A DNA stretch of 34,162 nucleotides, from assembly GCA_902825985.1 (NCBI GenBank), contig CADEDC010000017.1:47573-81734 (forward strand), written 5' to 3'. Position 1 is the stretch's first letter. The number at the start of each line of letters is the position of its first letter. The stretch comes from an uncultured Acidobacteriota bacterium (GTDB lineage Bacteria; Acidobacteriota; Vicinamibacteria; Vicinamibacterales; CAVVIG01). Shown here piece by piece: positions 23,895 to 31,601 of the stretch. The translations under genes and the position numbers were made by a program. The notes under the pieces were generated by a model. That model was given only the letters and a program-made list of their open reading frames with translations, made no database searches and had not been told where the DNA came from.

Positions 23895-23971
23895 GGTGGG
23901 TGTAGCTCAATGGTTAGAGCGCCGGACTGTGGCTCCGGAGGCTGCGGGTTCGAGTCCCGTCATCCACCCCA
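23895..23971 (+). tRNA. tRNA-His (anticodon GTG)
   Basis: The cloverleaf folds fully: acceptor GTGGGTG pairs with CATCCAC, D arm AGCTCAATGGTTAGAGC, anticodon stem CCGGA/TCCGG with loop CTGTGGC (anticodon GTG), and T arm GCGGG-TTCGAGT-CCCGT. The histidine identity base G-1 is encoded (23895) opposite C73 (23968), and the CCA end is encoded (23969-23971). The 5' leader contains CCCACC (23885-23890), complementary to the first six bases of the tRNA. Confidence 0.97.
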
Positions 23972-23991
23972 AATCCTCACGTTCCTGCAGG

Positions 23992-24135
23992 CTACGAGCG
24001 ACGCGCGAGGCGCTGTTCCGCCATCCACTGGTCACTCATCGCGCTGGGGAGCGGTGCCTTGGCGCCGCGCACACGCCACCGCAGCGCCACCAGCACGGCG
24101 GTCGCGGAGACGACGACAGTCAGCAGCAGCATCAT
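23992..24135 (-). CDS. 47-aa single-pass membrane protein
   Basis: MMLLLTVVVSATAVLVAL is a membrane segment, followed by basic RWRVRGAK and a polar tail ending SDQWMAEQRLARRS. The start is a double ATG at 24135, 7 nt after the stop of the 37-aa gene, so the two probably form one short operon. The ribosome site is weak. Its plan (hydrophobic start, Trp-Arg, then S-x-Q-W-[LM]-x-E near the end) resembles the 54-aa protein at 10636-10800. Function unknown. Confidence 0.5.
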   Translation of the reverse strand: MMLLLTVVVSATAVLVALRWRVRGAKAPLPSAMSDQWMAEQRLARRS

Positions 24136-24142
24136 GAAAGGC

Positions 24143-24256
24143 TCAGGCGGTCTTGGGCCGGGCCTTCGCCTGCTTCCGCTCATCTTCCAGCTGATGCTTC
24201 TTGGCCAGCTGCTGCTTGCTCTTCTCCTTGTCGCGCTTGCCGCCTTTGTCTCCCAT
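24143..24256 (-). CDS. 37-aa Lys/Gln-rich small protein (MGDKGGK type)
   Basis: Begins MGDKGGKRDKEKSKQQL and continues as a strongly charged helix (KKHQLEDERKQAKARPKTA). Small proteins with this MGDKGGK[KR]DKEK beginning are widespread in bacteria as hypothetical proteins. A strong GGAGG lies 7 nt before the ATG at 24256, and TACGAT (24275-24280, minus strand) 18 nt before it could be a -10 box. Too short for routine gene finders, but start signals and sequence type support translation. No function is known. Confidence 0.65.
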   Translation of the reverse strand: MGDKGGKRDKEKSKQQLAKKHQLEDERKQAKARPKTA

Positions 24257-24373
24257 GCCTGAACCTCCGGGTACATCGTAGGTGGCGTGGCAGCCGGCCG
24301 TCTGTGCAATCGGGCACAGCCGCTGGTGTCCGTCCCCTGTAGCGTGAGTGGGCACGCATCGCATGGGGGACAG

Positions 24374-24616
24374 ATGACACAGCACAACGGCGTTGGGCCC
24401 GGTCGGATTCCGCTTCCCGGTCTGCACATGGCCGGCTCGGACAAGCACTACCAGGCGCATCTCGAGGTGGGGCCACACGGTCTCGCACTGTTCCTGACGC
24501 CCGATGCGGAGTACCCGGTGCTCGACGTGAATGGCACCCCCGATCAGATCGAGGCCGTGGTGCGCGGCCTGCAGGCGGCGCTCGAGTCCGCGCGAGCGTC
24601 TCGCGCGCCGGCGTGA
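24374..24616 (+). CDS. Unrecognised 80-aa protein
   Basis: Starts MTQHNGVGPGRIPLPGLHM, with a central HYQAHLEVGPHGLALFLTP and a C-terminal helix TPDQIEAVVRGLQAALESARAS. No signal peptide or membrane segment. The ATG at 24374 has GGGGGA 4 nt before it; a longer frame from 24287 has neither a ribosome site nor coding character. It is divergent from the two small minus-strand genes. I do not recognise the family. Confidence 0.55.
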   Translation: MTQHNGVGPGRIPLPGLHMAGSDKHYQAHLEVGPHGLALFLTPDAEYPVLDVNGTPDQIEAVVRGLQAALESARASRAPA

Positions 24617-24843
24617 CCGACGCGCATCGCGCGGCGCAGTGTCGACCTGCGACCCGTCGGCCTCTATCCGCCGTTGGCTTGGAAAGGGTCGAGGCGCTGC
24701 CGCAGCGCGCACCCGAGCGGAGCTGCACGCGGCGGCACGCGCCCGAAGTCGATCGGCGGCCTGCCGACCGGCGACCGGCTGAAGCAACTGCCGGCTCCTG
24801 CCGATTGGCTCACACAGAGTCTGTGAACCAGGGAGTCAGCCAG

Positions 24844-25254
24844 ATGCACACGTCTCGACAGCTTACGGTTCCGCCGGGGTGGATGGACGCCGGGCCTCTC
24901 ACCGTCCGGCCCGCTCCACGCCAGCCCCGCATCCTTGTCGTCGACGAGAATCCCGATCGTCTGCGGACCATCGGTCTCCGGCTGCGAGCCGCCGGCTACC
25001 AGGTACTCGGCGCGATGGACGGTGTCATGGCCACGCACGTCGCGACGACGGAACGGCCGGATCTGATCGTGCTCGATACTGGCGTCTCGGGAAACCGGGG
25101 CCACGTGCTGGCCAGGCGCTGGCGCTCGCACGTCGGTACCATGCGCATTCCGATCGTCCAGGTAACCGCCCGCGATGGCAGTGACGACGGCCCGGCCGAC
25201 CTCATCGACCTCGTCGAGCAGGCGAACCTCCGGTCGACTGACGAAGCCCGCTAG
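24844..25254 (+). CDS. Atypical response regulator receiver lacking the conserved Lys
   Basis: 136 aa. After a 28-residue N-terminal tail comes a receiver-like domain: ILVVDENPDRLRTIG (Asp34-Glu35 in place of the usual acidic pair), Asp78 in LIVLDTGVSG as phospho-acceptor, and Thr108 in IVQVTARDG. The strand that normally carries the invariant Lys is missing; the chain ends with a short acidic helix (ADLIDLVEQANL). It therefore may accept phosphate poorly or signal without it. No output domain. The ATG at 24844 has AGGGAG 9 nt before it; the longer upstream frame is not conserved in character. It converges on the NHL gene at 25301. Confidence 0.75.
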   Translation: MHTSRQLTVPPGWMDAGPLTVRPAPRQPRILVVDENPDRLRTIGLRLRAAGYQVLGAMDGVMATHVATTERPDLIVLDTGVSGNRGHVLARRWRSHVGTMRIPIVQVTARDGSDDGPADLIDLVEQANLRSTDEAR

Positions 25255-25300
25255 CGTCGCCCACGTCCCCGAGTCGGCCGCTGTGGGGCGGATCCCGGCA

Positions 25301-26395
25301 CTACCTGCGGACCCACTTCTGCAGGCAGCCACCGGACGGGCTCGCATCGCAGCCACCGGTCCAGCCGCCGTAGATGTTCCCGAGTTCGTCCGCTGCCATG
25401 CCTTCGGGCCGCGTGCCGGGGATGAACGCGCGCAACGATCCATCACGGGCGCTGCCGACGCGGATGCCATTCTGCCAGCCGGGATTGCGGACGACGCGAC
25501 CGGCCCCTTCCGGCGCCATCGGCGAGCCGTCGATCCTCTGGCTCGACTCCGAGTCGGCGACGACGATGGTGTCGTCCTTGAGAATGGCAATGCCGCTCGG
25601 CCGGCCGAAATGCCGCCACTCGTCGACGAACGCCATGTTGGCGTCGAAGATCTGGATGCGGTTGTTCGAACGATCGGCGACGAACAGGCGGCCCTGCGAG
25701 TCGAAGGCGAGGCCGTGCGGACCGAGGAACTCCCCGGGTCCGTTGCCCGCCTTGCCGAACGCCGAGATGAACCGGCCGTCGACGCTCAGGCGCACGAGAC
25801 GGTCGCCGTCGGGCGGCGAGATCGACGGCCGCGGCCAGTGGCCGTCCGCGAAGATGATGTCGCCGTTCGGCGCAATCGCGCAGGCGGTGGGATTGATGAA
25901 GGTGTCGGTTCCGGCACGCGACACGCCGGCCTTCCCGAGCGTCAGCAGCAGCCTGCCCTCCGGCGAGTACTTGAAGATCTGGTAGCCGCGGCCGGCGGTC
26001 TTCGGATCGTCGGCAAACGGCCCGCTGTCGCCGGCCCAGAAGTTCCCCTGCCGATCCTGACAGAAGCCGTGCGCCTGGACGAACTGGCCGTCGCCGAACG
26101 TCTTGACGATCGTGCCCGTGGCGTCGAAATGGATGATCGGCGGTTCCGAACGGAAGTGCATCCAGGTACCGCCGCGGCCGTCCGGGACGATGCCGATGGC
26201 GCCGCCCCACTTCATGCCTGGTCCGAGCGTCGGCCACTTCGGCACGATTCGGTACGGGTTGGCCATGGTGCTGGTCGTCCGCGCCGGCTGCGGCTGGAGC
26301 GTCGACACCCCCTGGCCGCTCTGCGCGTGAACCAGAATCGTCGCCACGCTGACGCACACGGCTGCGGTGCTCGTGATCCGCCAAGCTGAAGTCAT
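25301..26395 (-). CDS. NHL-repeat beta-propeller protein, exported (2 of 2)
   Basis: 364 aa with a signal peptide (ITSTAAVCVSVATILVHAQS). The mature protein is an NHL/six-bladed propeller: repeats include GDIIFADGHW, GRLFVADRSNNRIQIFD and GRFISAFGKAGNGPGEFLGPHGLAFD, the classic NHL blade. The C-terminus has two Cys (GGCDASPSGGCLQKW) that may form a disulfide. NHL proteins of this kind are often named peptidyl-alpha-hydroxyglycine amidating-lyase-like, but a catalytic role cannot be shown here. Its ATG (26393-26395) overlaps the stop of the upstream NHL gene by one base (TGATG), so translation is coupled and the two probably act together outside the cytoplasm. Confidence 0.85.
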   Translation of the reverse strand: MTSAWRITSTAAVCVSVATILVHAQSGQGVSTLQPQPARTTSTMANPYRIVPKWPTLGPGMKWGGAIGIVPDGRGGTWMHFRSEPPIIHFDATGTIVKTFGDGQFVQAHGFCQDRQGNFWAGDSGPFADDPKTAGRGYQIFKYSPEGRLLLTLGKAGVSRAGTDTFINPTACAIAPNGDIIFADGHWPRPSISPPDGDRLVRLSVDGRFISAFGKAGNGPGEFLGPHGLAFDSQGRLFVADRSNNRIQIFDANMAFVDEWRHFGRPSGIAILKDDTIVVADSESSQRIDGSPMAPEGAGRVVRNPGWQNGIRVGSARDGSLRAFIPGTRPEGMAADELGNIYGGWTGGCDASPSGGCLQKWVRR

Positions 26396-27552
26396 CAGGA
26401 GATCCCCTTGAAGACGAAGCGCTGGACCCGGCGGCCGGGTGCGACTTCGGCGGTGTACATGTTGCCCTTCGAGTCGACGGCGATGTGATGGAGGTTCTGG
26501 AACTGCCCGGGCTGTGCCCCGAGCCCGCCGAACTCGCCCAGCACCTCGAGCGTCGCTCGGCGCAGGATGACGACCTTCGCGTTGCCGAAGTCGGCGACGT
26601 ACAGGTACTCCTGTTGCGGGTCTGGCGAGAACGCGATACCCGCAGCAGTGTTCGGTGACGATACCGCGCGGTTGATGAACGCCTGCGTCACGAAGGTGCC
26701 GTCGGTCCGGAACACCTGGACGCGGCGGTTGCCGCGGTCGGCGACATAGACGAGGCCGTCCTTCGACACTTCGACGCTGTGGACGATGCCGAACTGATCG
26801 GGACCGCGACCGGAGGTGTCGAGTGGCGGCGCCACGGCCGGCGCGCCGGCAGCGGCCGGCGGAACGGCCGGCGGATCGGCAGGCACGTTGCCAAAGGCGC
26901 CCCACATCCGTTTGAATGCGCCGGTGTCGGCGTCCAGCACAAGGACCCGGCGATTGCCGTAGCCGTCGGCGATGTACGCCTCGTTGGTGCGCGGGTCGAC
27001 GAAGATGTCCGCCGGTTCCTTCGGGTGGTCCCGATCGGCGTTCCCGCGCGCGCGGTCGCGGCCGCCAATCTGCTTGATGAAGGCCCCATCCCGGCTGAAC
27101 GTCAGCAGCATGTCGTCCGACCGCGGCGTGAGACGCAGCTGGGCGATCGGATTGTTGCCACCGATCCACACCCGATCCCGGCTGTCGACGTAGATGCCGT
27201 GCTCGGTGTCGGGCCAGTCGTAGCCGGTCCCCGGACCGCCCCACCCCTTCACGAAGGCGCCGCGTGCGTCGAACTCCATCACGGCGGGGGCGGCTTGCGT
27301 CTGGCGCTCGGGTGCGACCGTCCGCGGGCGCGACAGCACGAACACGTGATCGCGGCCGTCGACCGCGATGGACGATGCGTCGCCCATCACCCAGCCGTTC
27401 GGCAGCCGCGGCGGCCACGCCGCATCGACCGCGAAGCGCGGCATCGGCGGTCCGGCGGCATCCAGCCTCGGGAAGGTTGCCACTCCACCCACCATTGCCA
27501 AGACGGCGACGGCCGTCGGCAGGCGTTTCCAGCAGCACCGGGTTCTCGACAT
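26395..27552 (-). CDS. NHL-repeat beta-propeller protein, exported (1 of 2)
   Basis: 385 aa. Signal peptide LPTAVAVLAMVGGVATFP with cleavage near LDAAG. The propeller begins FAVDAAWPPRLPNGWVMGD and has blades such as NEAYIADGYGNRRVLVLD, GLVYVADRGNRRVQVFRTDG and EYLYVADFGNAKVVIL. These are clear NHL repeats, and the family is close to the peptidyl-alpha-hydroxyglycine alpha-amidating lyase fold. It ends RRVQRFVFKGIS and is coupled to the second NHL gene. The ATG at 27552 is preferred because GGAG is about 8 nt upstream and it gives a normal signal peptide; the frame is open for another 80 codons without such features. Substrate or ligand unknown. Confidence 0.85.
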   Translation of the reverse strand: MSRTRCCWKRLPTAVAVLAMVGGVATFPRLDAAGPPMPRFAVDAAWPPRLPNGWVMGDASSIAVDGRDHVFVLSRPRTVAPERQTQAAPAVMEFDARGAFVKGWGGPGTGYDWPDTEHGIYVDSRDRVWIGGNNPIAQLRLTPRSDDMLLTFSRDGAFIKQIGGRDRARGNADRDHPKEPADIFVDPRTNEAYIADGYGNRRVLVLDADTGAFKRMWGAFGNVPADPPAVPPAAAGAPAVAPPLDTSGRGPDQFGIVHSVEVSKDGLVYVADRGNRRVQVFRTDGTFVTQAFINRAVSSPNTAAGIAFSPDPQQEYLYVADFGNAKVVILRRATLEVLGEFGGLGAQPGQFQNLHHIAVDSKGNMYTAEVAPGRRVQRFVFKGIS

Positions 27553-27920
27553 CGTGACTCCACTCCGGCACCCGACGCGCCGGCGCCAGCCGCATTCTAT
27601 GCCCTGTCGCACGTCCAGGAAGACGCGAGACCGTGGCGTGGGCAGGCGGATTGTAGTCACAGTGGCGGAGCCGCACGCGCGGATCATGCGGCCGACGACG
27701 CGAAATATGGTGGGGAGGGTCAGGGAATGGGCGGGGTACCGCGCACACCGGACGCGGTCGCAGGGAGGTCGGCCTGGCGGCGTCGCCGGCAAAGCGGGGC
27801 CGCTGCCGGGCTACGGCGCGGGACGGGGACCAGCTCTACCACTGGCCAGACGGGCCTGCCGGTCGAGCTGCCACCGAGCCGCCGCCGCGCCTGAAGAGCG
27901 CCCGCGAGACGCCGGGGTGG
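27553..27920. other. Non-coding stretch upstream of the NHL pair
   Basis: I see no convincing gene here. Open frames on both strands lack ribosome sites and recognisable sequence and look like the usual by-products of high GC. The promoter of the NHL operon should lie in this interval; no clear -35/-10 pair could be picked out. Confidence 0.5.
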
Positions 27921-27992
27921 CTACCCACCGACCAGTCCGACCGCGAGTACACCGACCAGCCATAGCGCTGACGCCCACATAAACTGTCGCAC
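27921..27992 (-). CDS. Possible 23-aa membrane peptide
   Basis: From a GTG at 27992 this reads M-R-Q-F, then a hydrophobic helix WASALWLVGVLAVGLVGG and stop. GAGGAG ends 5 nt before the GTG; an internal ATG at 27980 would give 19 residues but is too far from that site. The basic start followed by a helix of membrane length is typical of very small membrane proteins. It stands alone in a gap and nothing else confirms it. Confidence 0.4.
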   Translation of the reverse strand: MRQFMWASALWLVGVLAVGLVGG

Positions 27993-28091
27993 GACTCCTC
28001 CTCATTCTGTGACCAGTCGGGAGGCCCGACCCAGACGGGCCAGCCTATCGAACCGTTGTGTAGAGAAGGTGTCGTGGTCATGACAAACGTT

Positions 28092-28125
28092 TCACGTTCC
28101 GGTGCCGGTCACGTTCCGGTGCCGG
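28092..28125. repeat. 17-bp perfect tandem repeat, two copies
   Basis: TCACGTTCCGGTGCCGG occurs at 28092-28108 and again, without spacing, at 28109-28125. There is no third copy. It is in the non-coding stretch upstream of the acetyltransferase gene. Confidence 0.9.
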
Positions 28126-28145
28126 CCGGGCCACCCGGAGCCGCC

Positions 28146-28192
28146 GGACCCGGCGAGAAAAACCTGTGCACGCCGCGTTCCTCGCCGGGTCC
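28146..28192. repeat. 12-bp perfect inverted repeat with 23-nt loop
   Basis: GGACCCGGCGAG (28146-28157) is exactly complementary to 28181-28192. The loop starts with AAAAA. It could be an RNA hairpin or the remnant of a small mobile repeat; it is far from any stop codon, so a terminator role is unlikely for the minus-strand genes and nothing on the plus strand ends here. Confidence 0.75.
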
Positions 28193-28493
28193 CCCTTCGT
28201 GTCGGTGAGAACGGAAGCTCAAGAACGGAACACGTGTCCTGGAAGAGAACACGCCTGGCGGTGCTCATCGGACTTCGTGAGTTCTGGGCCGTTCCCGACG
28301 CCTTTTGAGGTTCCGACTGACAATTCGGCGTCGGCCGTGTCAAATTTGGGCACACCGCGGCCTCGCCGATCAGATTCGTCACCTGCGCCAACTCCTGTCG
28401 TACGTGCAGTTTGCCTGGCCCAGCTCGGCTGGCGTACCGCTTGCTCCGCTTGAGTCCGAACGTCCGCCCTACGTGTAGGCCGGACATCCGATC

Positions 28494-29105
28494 ATGAGCC
28501 ATCCAACGAGCGTCGACGCCCGCACGGCCTGGACACGTGAGCTACCTGCTCTCGTGGGTCCATCGGTGACGTTGCGTGAGCCGACCGCGGCCGACAGCGC
28601 GACCGTCCTCGAGCTGATGCTCACCGCGGAATCGGTGCGCTTCGGCCTCACGGTCGACATTGACGACGCCGCCGTGGCCGCCTTCCTCGAACAGGTGCAG
28701 GCCGACCGCGGGGCCGGCCGCAGCTTCACGTATCTCGCGACGCTCAACGCCAGCGGCCGCGGTATCGGCCTCTTCCAGGCCCGGGCGCTCGATCCGACCT
28801 TCGAGAACGGCGAGTGGGAAGCGAGCCTGCTGCCGTCGGTGCGCGGCACCGGGCTGTTCGTCGAGTGCGCGCAACTGGTCGCGACCTTCGCATTCGGCAC
28901 GCTGCGGACCCACCGCCTCGAGTCGCGGGTCCTGCTCGAGAACGGGCGCGCCAACGCCGCGTTGCGCAAGCTCGGCGCCATGCAGGAGGGCGTGCTGCGG
29001 CGCGCCTTGCGGCGCGACGGCCACCACTACGATCAGGTGCTCTGGTCGCTCCTCGCGAGCGATTGGGCGGGGCGTCGGCTGCAGGCCGGTGCGTGGGTGC
29101 ACTGA
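28494..29105 (+). CDS. GNAT family N-acetyltransferase (RimJ/RimL type)
   Basis: 203 aa, soluble. The fold follows the Rim-type GNAT pattern: LVGPSVTLREPTAADSATVLE at the start, YLATLNASGRGIGLFQ in the middle strands, EASLLPSVRGTGLFVECAQL at the acetyl-CoA pyrophosphate loop (degenerate: RGTGLF in place of QxxGxG/A) and THRLESRVLLENGRANAALRKLGAMQEGVLRR, the highly characteristic end of the family. It probably acetylates a small amine or a protein N-terminus. No ribosome site precedes the ATG at 28494. Its stop is 1 nt from the GTG of the HD-GYP/GGDEF gene, so the two are translationally coupled. Confidence 0.88.
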   Translation: MSHPTSVDARTAWTRELPALVGPSVTLREPTAADSATVLELMLTAESVRFGLTVDIDDAAVAAFLEQVQADRGAGRSFTYLATLNASGRGIGLFQARALDPTFENGEWEASLLPSVRGTGLFVECAQLVATFAFGTLRTHRLESRVLLENGRANAALRKLGAMQEGVLRRALRRDGHHYDQVLWSLLASDWAGRRLQAGAWVH

Positions 29106-29106
29106 C

Positions 29107-31593
29107 GTGAAGCAGCTGCCGCTCGCGGCCCGTATCTACGTGACGCTGGTCGTCGCAACAGGCGCAATGTGCCTGGCCCTCGGCCTCGTCGACCTGCCGC
29201 AGTCGCAGCCGTTCCTGCTGCTCGCGTTCATCGTCCTGTCGTCGGTCGCCGCCTCGATGAAGGTCTCCCTGCCGCTGACGGCCAGCGGCTCGACGCTGTC
29301 GGTTTCCTACGCCGTCGATTTCACGTCGCTGCTGCTGCTCGGCCCCGAACCAACGATGCTCGTGGCGGCCTGCAGCGCCCTCAGCCAGTGCCTGATCAAC
29401 CAGCGGGAGCGCAACGCCCCGCACCGCATCCTGTTCAGCATGGCCTCGCTCGTGATTACGGTGCAGGCGACCGGCGTCGCGCTGCGGCTGCTGGGCGCGC
29501 CGCCGCCCGGTGCGTTGGTCGGCGGCCTCGTCGCACCGCTCATCGGCGGCGCCACGGTCTACTTCCTCGTGAACACCGGCACGGTGGCGGCCGCCATCGC
29601 GCTGTCGACGCGCGACCGCATCGCACAGGTGTGGCACGCCAACTTCCTGTTCAGCGCGCCGAGCTATTTCGTCGGCGCCGGCACGGCAGCCGTCGTCGCC
29701 TGGTTCGTCACCAACGCCGGCTACTGGCTGGCGGCGCTGATGTTCGCGCCGGTCTATTTGACCTTCCGGACGTACAAGATCTATCTCGGACGCATCGAAG
29801 ACGAGCAGCGCCACGTCAAACAGACGTCGGATCTGCACCTCGCCACCATCGAGGCACTCGCGCGCGCGATCGACGCGAAGGATCAGACGACGCAGTCGCA
29901 CATCCGCCGCGTTCAGCACTACGCGGTCGGCCTCGCGGAGGCGGTCGGCCTGCCGCCGAACGCCGTGCAGGGCGTCAAGACGGCGGCGCTGCTGCACGAC
30001 ATCGGCAAGCTCGCGGTGCCGGAACACATTCTCTCGAAGCCTGGTCCGCTGACCCAGGAGGAGTTCCAGAAGATCCGGATCCATCCGCAGGTCGGCGCCG
30101 AGATCATCGCGTCGGTGCCGTTCCCCTACCCGGTGGCGCCGCTGATTCTCAGCCATCACGAGCGCTGGGACGGCAAGGGCTATCCCAACGGACTGTCAGG
30201 CACGAACATTCCGGTCGGTGCGCGCATCCTCACGATCGTCGACTACTACGACGCCGTGACCACCGAGCGGCCGTACCACAAGGCGATGAACCACGAGAGC
30301 GCCGTGGCGCTGCTCAAGCACGAGGCCGGGCGGGCGCTCGATCCGGCCCTGGTGCAGACGTTCGTCGAGTTGCTGCCCAGCATGGCGGCCGAACTCGAGG
30401 CGCTGCCCGAAGAGGATCACCAGCCGGCGCCGGGGACGACGGAGACCGGCGATACCACGTCCGGACTCGTGGGGAGCACCAATGGCCGCTCGGCGTACGA
30501 GAACATCGCCCTCGCCCATCGCGAGATCTACGCCCTCTACGAAATCGCGCAGACCATGGGCACGAGCCTCGGCATGCAGGACACGATGGCGCTCGTGTCG
30601 TCGAAGCTGACGAACATCGTGCCATGGTCGGCGTGCGCCCTCTTCCTGCAGCAGCAGGACGGCCAGACGGTGAAGTGTCAGTTCGCGGTCGGCGTCGACG
30701 CACCCAAGCTGTTGGACGTCGCGATCGAGGCGGGCGCCGGCCTGTCGGGCTGGGTGGCGCTGAATCGCCGCACCCTGGTGAATGCCGATCCGGCAATCAC
30801 GTTCGAAGCGGCGGGCGTCGCCCGCACCGAGCTGAAATCGGCGATCATCACGCCGCTCTACTCGAATGGCGAAACGCTGATCGGCTGTCTGGCGCTCTAT
30901 CACACCGAGCCGAAACGGTACACCGAGGATCACCGCCGCTTGCTCGAACGGGTCGCCGAACAGGCGGGTCCGGTCATCGCCAATTCGATGACGTTCGCAC
31001 AGACTCAGGAAGACTCGCTGACCGATCCGTTGACCGGCCTGCCGAACCGCCGGTCGCTCTTCTCGCATCTGTCGCGTGAGCTGGCGCGCGCCGAGCGGCT
31101 CAAGGGCGAGGTCGGCCTGCTCGTCATGGACGTCGACGACTTCAAGACGATCAACGACACCTACGGCCACCACATCGGTGATCGGGCGCTGCGCGAGGTG
31201 GCGAACGCGCTCCACAGCGGTCTGCGGCCGTACGATCTGTGCGTCCGCTACGCTGGCGACGAATTCATCGTGGTGCTATCGGAGTGTTCGCGCGAACTGG
31301 CGGAAGTCAGGCGCCGGGAATTGCAGGATCGGATTGCGGCGATCGAACTCGAGGTGCGGCCCGGCAAGTCGATTACGCTCGGCGCGAGCGTTGGCGCCGC
31401 CGTCTACCCGCACGACGGCTCGAACTACGAAGCGCTGCTCGCCGACGCCGACCATCGCATGTATCGTGACAAGACGCATCGTCGGCGTGGGCGGACCCGA
31501 CAACCGGCCGCCGAGGCCCGCGCCGAGTTCCCCAGCGTACCGCAGGGGTTCGACCGTGAGACCACGGTCCCGCTGCCGACCAGCATCTCCTGA
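29107..31593 (+). CDS. Membrane HD-GYP / GAF / GGDEF c-di-GMP protein
   Basis: 828 aa. Residues 1-230 hold about seven hydrophobic segments (for example FLLLAFIVLSSVAASM and GYWLAALMFAPVYLTF), a MASE-like membrane sensor. An HD-GYP phosphodiesterase follows at about 250-420: HDIGK with His297-Asp298 and HHERWDGKGYP ending at GYP 358-360, all expected metal-binding residues visible. A GAF domain is at about 475-620. The C-terminus is a GGDEF domain (LTDPLTGLPNRRSLF, DVDDFKTINDTYGHHIGD) whose signature is AGDEF at 716-720, a variant active in some proteins. The protein could both make and break c-di-GMP, or use one domain for regulation. The GTG at 29107 was chosen because it directly follows the acetyltransferase stop and starts the membrane part. 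Confidence 0.88.
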   Translation: MKQLPLAARIYVTLVVATGAMCLALGLVDLPQSQPFLLLAFIVLSSVAASMKVSLPLTASGSTLSVSYAVDFTSLLLLGPEPTMLVAACSALSQCLINQRERNAPHRILFSMASLVITVQATGVALRLLGAPPPGALVGGLVAPLIGGATVYFLVNTGTVAAAIALSTRDRIAQVWHANFLFSAPSYFVGAGTAAVVAWFVTNAGYWLAALMFAPVYLTFRTYKIYLGRIEDEQRHVKQTSDLHLATIEALARAIDAKDQTTQSHIRRVQHYAVGLAEAVGLPPNAVQGVKTAALLHDIGKLAVPEHILSKPGPLTQEEFQKIRIHPQVGAEIIASVPFPYPVAPLILSHHERWDGKGYPNGLSGTNIPVGARILTIVDYYDAVTTERPYHKAMNHESAVALLKHEAGRALDPALVQTFVELLPSMAAELEALPEEDHQPAPGTTETGDTTSGLVGSTNGRSAYENIALAHREIYALYEIAQTMGTSLGMQDTMALVSSKLTNIVPWSACALFLQQQDGQTVKCQFAVGVDAPKLLDVAIEAGAGLSGWVALNRRTLVNADPAITFEAAGVARTELKSAIITPLYSNGETLIGCLALYHTEPKRYTEDHRRLLERVAEQAGPVIANSMTFAQTQEDSLTDPLTGLPNRRSLFSHLSRELARAERLKGEVGLLVMDVDDFKTINDTYGHHIGDRALREVANALHSGLRPYDLCVRYAGDEFIVVLSECSRELAEVRRRELQDRIAAIELEVRPGKSITLGASVGAAVYPHDGSNYEALLADADHRMYRDKTHRRRGRTRQPAAEARAEFPSVPQGFDRETTVPLPTSIS

Positions 31594-31601
31594 GCTCGGC
31601 G

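Larger units (their letters stand above)
27993..28493. other. 0.5-kb non-coding stretch with repeats and a hairpin
   Basis: No gene is supported. The interval holds a perfect 17-bp tandem repeat (28092-28125), a perfect 12-bp inverted repeat (28146-28192), the 9-mer AGAACGGAA twice (28208-28216 and 28222-28230) and the near-palindrome GGAACACGTGTCC (28228-28240). The sequence between 28200 and 28400 looks less GC-rich than the coding regions. The one long minus-strand frame (28092-28502) has no start signals. Confidence 0.5.

Noticed and set aside
24287..24373. Upstream start for the 80-aa protein
   Set aside because: The extra 29 residues lack coding character and a ribosome site, whereas GGGGGA directly precedes the ATG at 24374.
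26779..27982. Plus-strand frames antisense to the first NHL gene and into the gap
   Set aside because: No motifs and no ribosome sites; the minus strand has clear NHL blades.
28092..28502. 136-aa minus-strand frame in the gene-free stretch
   Set aside because: It starts inside the acetyltransferase gene region, lacks a ribosome site, and its sequence is shaped by the tandem repeat and hairpin.
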